Shown here in pieces: positions 54,861 through 62,529 of a stretch of DNA of 64,000 nucleotides; position 1 is the stretch's first letter; every line of letters begins with the position of its first letter. Both the position numbers and the translations under genes were made by a program. The stretch is from G963667675 sp965197565. Its GTDB lineage: Bacteria > Chloroflexota > Dehalococcoidia > Lucifugimonadales > UBA3495. The notes under the pieces are model-generated. The model ran no database searches. It saw nothing but the letters and a program-made list of their open reading frames with translations, and was not told where the DNA came from. The DNA lies in assembly GCA_965197565.1 (NCBI GenBank), contig CBDANK010000004.1, positions 1,662,056 to 1,726,055 on the forward strand, in the 5' to 3' direction.

Positions 54861-56137
54861 CAGGGCCTTTTCATTTTCTGAAGCGAGTCATAGAGTAGTG
54901 GGAAAGCAGTGGGGAGGTGGGGATGATGAGGTTACGCGAGGCTTTGGATGGAGTGCCGGACCACCGGAGCAGCCAGGGGCGGCGTCACCCTTTGGGAGCG
55001 GTGCTGAGCCTGGCGGTTTGCGCCACGCTTTGCGGCGCCCGGAGCCTTTACGCCATCGCCCAATGGGGCCGGGACCACGGAGCCGCCGCCGGGCAGGCGC
55101 TCGGTTTCCCGCTGGGGAAAACGCCATGCGTAGCCACCCTGCACCGGGTGTTCAAAGACCTGGATGTGGCGGCCTTCGAGGAGGTGTTGCGGGAATGGGT
55201 GAAAGATAGTGGGGTGGACCTTGGGTCAGTGGTGTCGGTGGATGGGAAGACTCTGCGGGGGATTCACGGGGAGGAGATACCTGGGGTGCATCTGGTGTCG
55301 GCTTACGCCGCTGGCAGCGGGGCGGTGATGACCCCAGGTGGCCACGGTGGGCAAGGGTCAGGAATTGGCGGCGGCCAAGGCGGTGTTGGGGCAGATTTCC
55401 CTGGAGGGGAAGATAGTAGTTGCGGACGCTCTGCTGACCCAACGGGAGGTGTGCCAGCAGATTGTGGATGGCGGAGGGAACTACCTGTTGCCGGTGAAAG
55501 AGAATCAGCCCACGTTACAGCGGGACCTGGCGGACGCCTTTTCCCCCTCTGGAGGCCGAAAGAGGCCAGGGACCAAGAGTGGCGGCCTGGCTGGAACAGG
55601 AATGGCGAGAGCGAGGGGCTACGCTGACGGTGTGGGTGGATGAGTCGCCGAAGCAGCGCCATGGCCGGAGGGAGCGGCGGGAACTGTGGGCTTTGGCCGA
55701 CCCGGAATTGAACCGCTACGTGGGCAGCGCCGGGACGGTGGGGGAAGGGTGGCCCCACCTGAGACAGGTATGCCGGATAGAGCGGCAGCGGACGGTGAAA
55801 GGACGGACACAGACAACAGTCAGCTATGCGGTGACCAGTGTGGCTCCTGCTGTTGGAGGGGCAGAGCGCCTGTTGCGGGTTCTCAGGAAGCACTGGGACA
55901 TCGAGAACCGGGTGCATTGGGTGCGAGACGTGACCTTTGACGAAGACCGCTCCCAGATAAGGACCGGCAACGCCCCCCAAGTGATGGCAGCTTTTCGCAA
56001 CCTGACCAGCACTCTGGTGCGCTGGGCAGGCCACACCAACGTCTCCGCTGCCCTGCGCCGCCACGCTGCCCATGTCTCTGAAGCCTTCGCGTTGGTAGGG
56101 ATTAATCCCTACCTTAAGCGAGAATGAAAAGGCCCTG
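54861..56137 (+). mobile_element. ISAs1-family insertion sequence with target duplication
   Basis: Terminal inverted repeats CAGGGCCTTTTCATTTTC (54861) and its near-perfect complement ending at 56137 match the ISAs1 consensus start. The flanks AGCTTCTTCTT (54850-54860) and AGCTTCTTCTT (56138-56148) are an 11-bp direct repeat; depending on where the IR starts, the target duplication is 9-11 bp. Confidence 0.9.
54923..56127 (+). pseudogene. ISAs1-family transposase with two frameshifts
   Basis: Starts at ATG 54923 after GGAGG (MMRLREALDGVPDHRSSQGR; VDGKTLRGIHGEEIPGVHLV) and runs to about 55330. The sequence then continues in a second frame (GQELAAAKAVLGQISLEGK; VVADALLTQREVCQQI; LLPVKENQPTLQ) to about 55550, and in a third frame (WVDESPKQRHGRRERRELWA ... 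VHWVRDVTFDEDRSQIRTG) to the stop at 56127. Two indels therefore inactivate it although the element ends are intact. Catalytic Asp and Glu regions are all recognisable across frames. Confidence 0.85.
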
Positions 56138-56295
56138 AGCTTCTTCTTGAGGAGTTGTAGACAACCAGTCCATTGATCGCGCACAATGAAATGCTTGCGG
56201 GTTTTTCCACCATTGCGCGAGTGCAATCTTGGCCGACTCAAAGTGGCTGGGTAAAGCCAATTCTTTCAAGGCAGACGTAACCAAAAGGACTCTTG

Positions 56296-57435
56296 ATGCC
56301 AGGACACGATCCCCTTCAGTTCGTCAACGAACTGAGTTCTAAACTAGCCAGTAGGTCCCGACACGTATGCCTGTTCCTCGGAGCAGGAGCTTCGAGAGCC
56401 TGTGGGCTTCCCGATGTGTCGGAGCTAGAAAAGCGAGTTAAGAAACGACTGGAGCATTACGACAGGAAGCAGCTTTCTCAGCAGCTGGAAGGGCGTAATC
56501 TGGAGCAGGCTCTCAGCCGAATCAGGCGCTTTGCAGCGTTGCTAGAGGGTGACTCCCAGTTGGATGGACTAACTCGTGACTCCTCTGCTCGGTTGGATAA
56601 GATCGTTTGCCAGGCGATAGTAACCGAGCTTTCCGTTGAAAATGCAAACTTGGATCCCGTTCATAACCTGGCGTCGTGGGCTGCTCGTGCAGACTATCAC
56701 TGGCCCTTGGAAGTATTCACCGTTAACTACGACCTGCTCATTGAGACAGCCTTTGAGTATAATCGCCTTCCTTATTTCGACGGGTTTGTTGGAAATATTC
56801 AAGGGAAATTCCACACCGATTTGGTAGAAGGGACTCCAGACGAGCCTGAGCGCTGGTTGTTGCGTTCTTTTATTCGGTTATGGAAGCTTCATGGCTCTGT
56901 GAATTGGGCTTGGGATCCTGCGACTGAAAGGGAAATCGTGCGGTTAGGTTCGCCTGTATCGAGTGCCGCCGCAGCCATCTACCCTTCCGACACCAAGTAC
57001 GACGAGAGTCGGAGGATGCCCTTCTTGGTGTTACAAGACAGGTTTCGTCGGGCTCTCGCTCAGCCTGAGACTCTTACCCTTGTTTCTGGGTATTCATTTG
57101 GAGATGAGCACCTAAACGAGATGTTTTTTGATGCTGCGTCCCGTCGTCCTCGTTCGGAGACCATTGTCTTCTGTTATTCCGCGATCCCGGAGGCATTGAA
57201 GGAGCGAGCCCGACGGACTCCGAACCTCCAGGCAGTAACACCTCACGAGGCAATAATCGGCGGAATCCTCGAGCCCTGGAAACCGGCAGCGGAGGATTCG
57301 CCTCCCACCGATTACTGGAAAGACGGAAAGTTCACCTTAGGGGAATTTAGCACTCTAACCGCACATCTCGCGCTGAGTTCGCCTGATACCTCTGGGGAAT
57401 CCTCAGGAATGATTGGCGAAAATCTAAATGATTGA
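56296..57435 (+). CDS. SIR2-like NADase, SIR2-HerA module 2
   Basis: A 379-aa SIR2-fold protein: CLFLGAGASRACGLPDVSEL, EVFTVNYDLLIETAFEY (catalytic Asn), LWKLHGSVNWAWD (catalytic His) and TLVSGYSFGDEHLNEMFF. It has the same domain order as the 47473 gene but the sequences differ widely, so the two modules are not a recent duplication. The ATG at 56296 follows AAAAGGA; the preceding TTG is in frame but less likely. The gene overlaps the HerA gene by eight bases. Expected to consume NAD on activation. Confidence 0.85.
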   Translation: MPGHDPLQFVNELSSKLASRSRHVCLFLGAGASRACGLPDVSELEKRVKKRLEHYDRKQLSQQLEGRNLEQALSRIRRFAALLEGDSQLDGLTRDSSARLDKIVCQAIVTELSVENANLDPVHNLASWAARADYHWPLEVFTVNYDLLIETAFEYNRLPYFDGFVGNIQGKFHTDLVEGTPDEPERWLLRSFIRLWKLHGSVNWAWDPATEREIVRLGSPVSSAAAAIYPSDTKYDESRRMPFLVLQDRFRRALAQPETLTLVSGYSFGDEHLNEMFFDAASRRPRSETIVFCYSAIPEALKERARRTPNLQAVTPHEAIIGGILEPWKPAAEDSPPTDYWKDGKFTLGEFSTLTAHLALSSPDTSGESSGMIGENLND

Positions 57436-59194
57436 GAAAGCCCCCACCTACATCGGTCAGGTTAAGCACGTGCTTGGTTCGACTGTTACGGTCGAACTTG
57501 ATGAGAGCTTGGCTGGGGTGGCCCCTATCTATAAAGGACATCTCCAACAAGTCGGCCAGATTGGCTCGCTTGTTCGGATTCCTCAAGGAATAGTCGACCT
57601 CGTGGGTGCAGTAAATCTCCTGGGCATTTCTGAACTCTCCGGGATTCAGGAGCCCACGCAGTCCGTCCAAAATGGGGACAGGTGGTTGCAAGTACAATTG
57701 CTCGGCGAGGTTGATCGAAGTACTCGACGCTTTCGTAGGGGTGTGGCCACGTATCCCGGGCTCGACGACCCGGTTCATTTTAGTACAACCGAAGACCTCC
57801 TTACGGTTTTCCCTAAGCCGGACGAACAACACGTTCCACTTGGCCGGTTATCAGCATCCGAAGGTGTATCAGTCTCCTTGGATCTTGATGCGCTCGTCTT
57901 TCGGCATTCTGCAGTGGTAGGTGCTACTGGGTCAGGCAAGACAAGTGCGGTAGCTTCCACGCTGCAGGGGCTAGTGCGGGGAGGTTGGAAGGGAGCTAAC
58001 ATTGTTGTGATAGATCCCCACGGTGAGTACGCTCGAGCCTTGGAGACATCGGCATCTGTCCGCGGAGTGCTCGAAACCGAAGACCGGGAGCTTAATGTTC
58101 CCTTTTGGGCCCTTCCAGCCGATGAGATTCTACGGGTGTTCGTCGGGGCAGCGGGAGGCGGTGTAGTCCGGCGCTTCTCTGAATTGGTCACAGAAGCCAG
58201 GCGCGAATTCGTGGAAAAGTGCGATTGGCTCCAACTGGATTCAGCCGAGATTACTTCAGATACCCCGGTACCCTTCGATATATATGACGTTTGGTACAAG
58301 CTCGAATACGAGAACACAGCGACGTATCAAACCAAGGATGTCGAATCGACGGCTCAGGTCGAGGACCATGGGAATTCTGCTTCATTGAGACCACCGAAGT
58401 TCAAACAATACGGTCAGGGGTCAACCCCACCCCATCAAGGTTCACGATTCGGTGCTTATGGGAGCACCCCAAGCCAACTCAGACTCAGCCTGCTTGATCC
58501 AAGGCTGAAGTTTCTCCATCGAGTACCCGCACCTCCCAAGGGGTCAGACCCTCTCATCCGAGCTATGCGCGAGTGGCTCGGAGGCACCAAGGCAATCTCT
58601 GTCCTCGACTTCAGCGGCGTGCCGACCCACGCGGCGGATGTGGCCATAGGGGCCATTCTCACGCTACTGTTTGAGGTCGCTCTTAGGTCGAGGCCTGATG
58701 GTCCCGGGATTGGTCGGCCGCAACCCATCTTGCTAGTCCTTGAGGAGGCGCACCGTTACTTGGGAGAGTACGCTTCCGGCGGTACCCGTGACGCAACGAG
58801 TAGAATCGCTCGCGAAGGACGCAAGTACGGAGTCGGGCTGATGCTTGTTAGCCAACGCCCTTCAGAGTTGCCAGACACGGCCTTGTCTCAGTGCGGGACT
58901 CTGATTGCGTTGCGTTTGACCAACTCGACGGATCAAGGAAGGATCCGTGCTGCTCTTCCCGACGCAGTCGATGGCCTCGGTGCTGTGCTTCCTTCGTTAA
59001 GGACGGGCGAGGCAATCGTCAGCGGGGAGGCTGTTACGCTCCCAGCCCGTGTCCTGATGGATAGACCAAACCCGACTCCCCAATCCGAGGACCCCAGCAC
59101 GGGAGTTTGGCGGGAACAGAAAGAACTTCCTGATGTCTCCTCTGCACTTCGAGAATGGCGGGGAATTTATCATGAGGAAGCAGAGGCATTATGA
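57428..59194 (+). CDS. HerA-like ATPase, SIR2-HerA module 2
   Basis: A 588-aa protein with HAS-barrel-like start (YIGQVKHVLGSTVTVELDES; GQIGSLVRIPQGIVDLVGAV), Walker A VGATGSGKTSAV (~164-175), Walker B ILLVLEEAHRYLG (~433) and the segment RKYGVGLMLVSQRPSELPD. It is colinear with the module 1 HerA but clearly diverged. The stop overlaps the start of the KTSC gene (ATGA), so three proteins are translationally linked in this operon. Confidence 0.85.
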   Translation: MIEKAPTYIGQVKHVLGSTVTVELDESLAGVAPIYKGHLQQVGQIGSLVRIPQGIVDLVGAVNLLGISELSGIQEPTQSVQNGDRWLQVQLLGEVDRSTRRFRRGVATYPGLDDPVHFSTTEDLLTVFPKPDEQHVPLGRLSASEGVSVSLDLDALVFRHSAVVGATGSGKTSAVASTLQGLVRGGWKGANIVVIDPHGEYARALETSASVRGVLETEDRELNVPFWALPADEILRVFVGAAGGGVVRRFSELVTEARREFVEKCDWLQLDSAEITSDTPVPFDIYDVWYKLEYENTATYQTKDVESTAQVEDHGNSASLRPPKFKQYGQGSTPPHQGSRFGAYGSTPSQLRLSLLDPRLKFLHRVPAPPKGSDPLIRAMREWLGGTKAISVLDFSGVPTHAADVAIGAILTLLFEVALRSRPDGPGIGRPQPILLVLEEAHRYLGEYASGGTRDATSRIAREGRKYGVGLMLVSQRPSELPDTALSQCGTLIALRLTNSTDQGRIRAALPDAVDGLGAVLPSLRTGEAIVSGEAVTLPARVLMDRPNPTPQSEDPSTGVWREQKELPDVSSALREWRGIYHEEAEAL

Positions 59195-59412
59195 CTCCTG
59201 TGTGGCAACCAGTAGACTCAAAGCGCATCACCCACGAGGCATATGATCTTGAAACAGAGTGCATTTTAGTGCGCTTCCCAGATGGCGTTGAGTGGTGCTA
59301 CGAGGCCTGCCCACCAGACGTCTGGCGAGCATTTACAGCACCAGGACAGTCGCGCGGGGAGTTCATACACCGCGTTCTTAATCACAAACCGCACCACCGT
59401 TTTGTCGGTTAG
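59191..59412 (+). CDS. KTSC-domain small protein, third gene of SIR2-HerA module 2
   Basis: A 73-aa protein: WQPVDSKRITHEAYDLETEC, ILVRFPDGVEWCYEACPPDV, WRAFTAPGQSRGEFIHRVL. This is the KTSC-domain pattern (V-S-x-I, YD, LxVxFxxG, Y, VPxxVWxxF, G-F). KTSC domains are small, occur alone or at the ends of larger proteins, and have no firmly assigned function. The ATG overlaps the HerA stop by four bases, so it is a true operon member. It may be a regulator or adaptor of the SIR2-HerA complex; module 1 lacks it. Confidence 0.75.
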   Translation: MTPVWQPVDSKRITHEAYDLETECILVRFPDGVEWCYEACPPDVWRAFTAPGQSRGEFIHRVLNHKPHHRFVG

Positions 59413-59539
59413 TCCCTTTTCGTATTCGATATAGAGAACTGTGAGGCTTGGTCCAGTTGTAGGTCGGCTAGTACTCCTCAATCAGCATTTAGCCTCCAGC
59501 AAGGTGTAGAGTGACTAGTGGTCCATAGAGCGAGACTCC
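59413..59539. other. short intergenic segment
   Basis: Follows the KTSC gene and precedes the flanking direct repeat. No gene or clear terminator was seen. Confidence 0.3.
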
Positions 59540-59572
59540 TCATATCTGGACTTCCCACCGAAAAGTTCGCAA
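59540..59572. repeat. direct repeat flanking ISAs1 and SIR2-HerA module 2, copy 2
   Basis: TCATATCTGGACTTCCCACC and following AAAGTTCGCAA; partner of 54584-54616. It is immediately followed by the IS1182-derived MITE. Confidence 0.6.
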
Positions 59573-59574
59573 TT

Positions 59575-59722
59575 GAGCCTGTCTCACAAGTATTTTGGTT
59601 AACGAAAAGAGCAATCTAATCTGCCATAGTACACTATATCAATCAAGTTATACTGCTAATTGGGCATTCTATGGGGAGATACATCGAATATCGTAAATAG
59701 TCCTGAGTTCTGAGACAGGCTC
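59575..59722. mobile_element. MITE with IS1182 terminal repeats
   Basis: Starts GAGCCTGTCTCACAAG and ends GTTCTGAGACAGGCTC, matching the terminal repeats of the intact IS1182 at 39549, with 116 bp of AT-rich, non-coding sequence between. AATT flanks both ends. The right flank (AATTCGGTACGC-CAGGCCCA) also matches the right flank of the full-length IS1182. Confidence 0.75.
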
Positions 59723-59792
59723 AATTCGGTACGCCCAGGCCCAGCCGAAAAGACTCGAACTCTCCGAAAGGGCCGCGGTGCCAAGGATCACA

Positions 59793-59945
59793 ACGCCCCC
59801 AGCCACATCTCGAAGATGGTTCCACCTACCATCCCCTTAGGCCCACCCGAATAGAATTGAACTCCCCGTCAAGATCGCGGTCCACGAATCACAGAGCCCC
59901 TAACCACATCTCGAAGATAGTACCACCTACCGTGCACTTAGGCCT
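59793..59945. repeat. two-unit tandem repeat
   Basis: AGCCACATCTCGAAGATGGT plus TCCACCTACC..CTTAGGCC (from about 59795) recurs about 100 bp later (from about 59900) as AACCACATCTCGAAGATAGT plus ACCACCTACC..CTTAGGCC. On the minus strand the second unit lies just after the VLDFVKSGRP-like recombinase tail at 59949. Confidence 0.55.
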
Positions 59946-59948
59946 ACC

Positions 59949-60059
59949 AGACTTGACAAAATCAAGAACCTTCACACTCCGGTTCACCTTGGCGCTGTAA
60001 CAGGCGCTGGGCTTGCCCGTTAGGCGAAGGCCACCAAGCTGGATAAAATCAAGAACTTT
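59949..60059. repeat. pair of att-like sequences
   Basis: AGACTTGACAAAATCAAGAA (59949-59968) and AAGCTGGATAAAATCAAGAA (60036-60055) are direct copies of the sequence that forms the inverted pair at the recombinase 3' end (17970-18022). On the minus strand they read VLDFVKSG and VLDFIQLG, like the recombinase tail VLDFVQSG. Confidence 0.5.
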
Positions 60060-60159
60060 CTCCATTTCCTTCACTCTCGTAATATGATCAGCCCACGCCC
60101 GGTCCGGCAGTGAAATCTGCCGTGAGAAGACAGGTCGGCCAACCCAATAGCGGATGGGG

Positions 60160-60192
60160 TTCCGCAGAAGCCCTCGCCGGGTCGGCGAGGGC
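60160..60192. terminator. possible terminator hairpin
   Basis: GAAGCCCTCGCCG / CGGCGAGGGCT around GGT forms an almost perfect stem followed by CTTGATTTTGT on the plus strand. No gene clearly ends just upstream, so it may be a relic. Confidence 0.45.
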
Positions 60193-60337
60193 TCTTGATT
60201 TTGTGGCGGACAACTGCTTTCCGAACCGGTGAAAAGTGGACCGTGCGGGTGGGTAGCCGCTGACATTTGGCGGTTGCAAACCGGACTGCCTGCCGCCGTT
60301 CATAGGCTTGAAGTCGAGCTTATGGGTGGTGCGATGG

Positions 60338-60505
60338 ATGTATAAAGTGGACGTATATCTGCGGGTTCGCCGGGCGGTAATGGTGGAGGGGATGAACATC
60401 CGGGAGGCGGCGCGGACATTCGGGCTGCACCGGGACACGGTTCGCAAGATGCTGGCCTTTCAGTGCCGCCGGGCTACCGGCGGCAGACTTCTCCCCAAAG
60501 GCACC
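60338..60505 (+). pseudogene. istA N-terminal scrap
   Basis: Encodes MYKVDVYLRVRRAVMVEGMN and REAARTFGLHRDTVRKMLA, nearly the same as the start of the istA pseudogene at 1592, then shifts frame (VPPGYRRQTSPQ) and ends. The upstream GGTGAAAAGTGGACC also resembles sequence before the 1592 copy. A remnant of a second IS21 element. Confidence 0.75.
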
Positions 60506-60781
60506 AACGTTACTTTCGAAGGGCAATTGCCCCCCGTCCGCTGGACTGTGGCTTAGGCCCTCTCCCCTTGGCGGGTGGTTTTTTGCCATTGGCGCTCCCA
60601 CGAGGTACAGCACAGTCACCGGCACCGGCGGAGTCGCATCGGAGACGCCAAGCGGGTAAACCGGCCGGGTCATTGATTCCACCGCGCCGGGTGGCGAGGC
60701 AGGTAATCCTCCCGCCCCATGCTATCCTTGGAACGTGCAGCGCCGTCACACCGCGACCCAACAAACAGGGAGCGAATCGAG

Positions 60782-62059
60782 ATGAGAACGCCACGCCTTT
60801 TCCTGGGAGTCTTTGCCCTGGCGCTGATTCTGCCATTGCTGTTGCTGGCCTGCAGCAGCTCTGATGAGCCGGAGGATGGGCCATCCTCGGAACCGACCAC
60901 CGCCAAGGAAGAGGGAGTTTCCTGGATTTTCAAGGAGCCCCTCCCACTATTCGATACCAGCCTGACCAGCCGGTTCCCCACCGTGAACTGGGAGCGCGTC
61001 ACTTTTCTCCTCTATTGGTCTCTCCGGATTTCCGTCTTTGCCCTGCTCGCCCTGCTTTTCATCGTCTCCCGCATCCGCAAGTCCCGCTCGTCCGCCGACC
61101 ACTTCGCCGGCTACCCCCAGGTGCCCGAGGGTTTGACCACGCTCCCCAGCGACCTTCCCGCCCCGGCAGTGTCGGTGCTTGCCAGCCGGAAGGTCGGCCC
61201 GCAAACCTACCTGTCCATCCTCGTGGACATGCTCCAGAAGGGCAACTTGACCATGACCGGCGGTTACGGAGAATTCGACAAGAAAAGGGAATACCAATCC
61301 CGCGGCTGGTTTACCCGGCAGTTCGAACCCGATCAGCCATGGGAAAAGGAGGTCTACCGCGCTCTGCCCTCCTACTCTGCCTCAGATATGCTGAAGCCAA
61401 ACTCAGATTTTCTGAAGTCAAACTCAGATATGCTGAAGTTAGCATTCGAGGGGCGGCGAAAAGCCATAGGCACCCATCTGGACGAGTGCCTGCAGTCCCG
61501 GGGCATTTTTGATGAACCCCCCTTGCAGGTCATGGCAGACCGGGGCCAGGGTTGGGTGGCGAGAACCGCGTGGGTTTTGGCCACAGTAATATTGGCCGTG
61601 GGCGTGGGCCTTTGGGTCAGCTTCTGGCTGCCCTGGTGGGCCGGCGCCGCCATCGGAATCCCGATAGCATTTGTTTTCTATTGCTACAGTATTGACGACA
61701 TCTCAGGAGTCCTGAGCCCCACTCCGGCCGGGGGCCTCGAGAGTAGCCAATGGTGGTCCTTCCAAGGGTCGCTCAGAGAAGGCCTGGTCTCCCCAACTCT
61801 GGACCCCAGCCAGCCCGATCCCATGCTGCCGTACGCGGTGGCCCTGAACCAAGCTAGACAGTGGGTCAACAATATGGACGCTCTGCCGCCCTGGTTTCTC
61901 CCCGACGGCCCCAGGGAACAGACCCGACAGGGCCTCTACGCCGCCTACCTCGGTTTCATCGGCTCCGACTCCTGGGATCTGGACGGAGGCCCAAAGAAAG
62001 AATCCATGTCCACCCAGGGAGCCGGCGGCGGTCCCGGCGGTGACGCTGGCGGCGGCTAA
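60782..62059 (+). CDS. DUF2207-like membrane lipoprotein
   Basis: A 425-aa protein. A lipoprotein signal peptide (LFLGVFALALILPLLLLACSS) ends in the lipobox LLAC. A membrane helix follows at ~77-98 (LLYWSLRISVFALLALLFIV) and two near 265-310 (ARTAWVLATVILAVGVGLWV; WWAGAAIGIPIAFVFYC), then a glycine-rich tail. The soluble part VGPQTYLSILVDMLQKGNLT is typical of the C-terminal half of DUF2207 proteins. Residues ~200-222 carry three copies of a short repeat (SDMLK/SDFLK). A lipoprotein signal plus later membrane spans is an odd topology. The ATG at 60782 is fixed by the signal peptide. Function unknown. Confidence 0.7.
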   Translation: MRTPRLFLGVFALALILPLLLLACSSSDEPEDGPSSEPTTAKEEGVSWIFKEPLPLFDTSLTSRFPTVNWERVTFLLYWSLRISVFALLALLFIVSRIRKSRSSADHFAGYPQVPEGLTTLPSDLPAPAVSVLASRKVGPQTYLSILVDMLQKGNLTMTGGYGEFDKKREYQSRGWFTRQFEPDQPWEKEVYRALPSYSASDMLKPNSDFLKSNSDMLKLAFEGRRKAIGTHLDECLQSRGIFDEPPLQVMADRGQGWVARTAWVLATVILAVGVGLWVSFWLPWWAGAAIGIPIAFVFYCYSIDDISGVLSPTPAGGLESSQWWSFQGSLREGLVSPTLDPSQPDPMLPYAVALNQARQWVNNMDALPPWFLPDGPREQTRQGLYAAYLGFIGSDSWDLDGGPKKESMSTQGAGGGPGGDAGGG

Positions 62060-62529
62060 GTCCTCTCACCCTCTCCCAAGCCGGCCTCCACGCGGGCGGG
62101 TCAGCCCGCTAGTCCTGGGGCTCGTCCCCCACCGTCCGTAGGCGTGCGGCGGTGTGCGCTTGGCAAAAACCCAACCCGTTATTCCGGCGTCGGCGTGGAT
62201 CCGCCTCCGCAATTTCCCCACCCATCACGCCAGCCTTCCTGGTACGTAGGGATACGGGACACCGTGCACAGAAAGCGGTGCAGTGGAGGGTCGCGGAGCT
62301 CCCCGGACGAAATTCCCAAAGACCGTTTCCAGATGAGGAATCCCAACTCGAGGGATTACCTCGCCGCAGGGTGAGATTTAAGGCCCCTGTTTCGACGGCG
62401 GCCGTTCCGACTGTATACTACCCCCGGAATCGAAGTCCGAGGCGGTGCAGGCAATTTTCCGCGGGTGCCAGTATTCGGACGCGCCGTGCCGTCCCATCCC
62501 GGCCCAGCAAACACAGGTAGTGAATCGAG
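62060..62529. other. intergenic region upstream of the LRR lipoprotein
   Basis: 470 bp without a supported ORF. The last ~50 bp (GTGCCGTC...CCCAGCAAACA...GTGAATCGAG) closely resemble the sequence just before the 60782 gene, so the promoter/leader region is duplicated. Confidence 0.5.

Noticed and set aside
59793..60059. Possible short CRISPR-like repeats
   Set aside because: Only two units, unequal, and they read as recombinase-tail or IS remnants; no cas genes are present.
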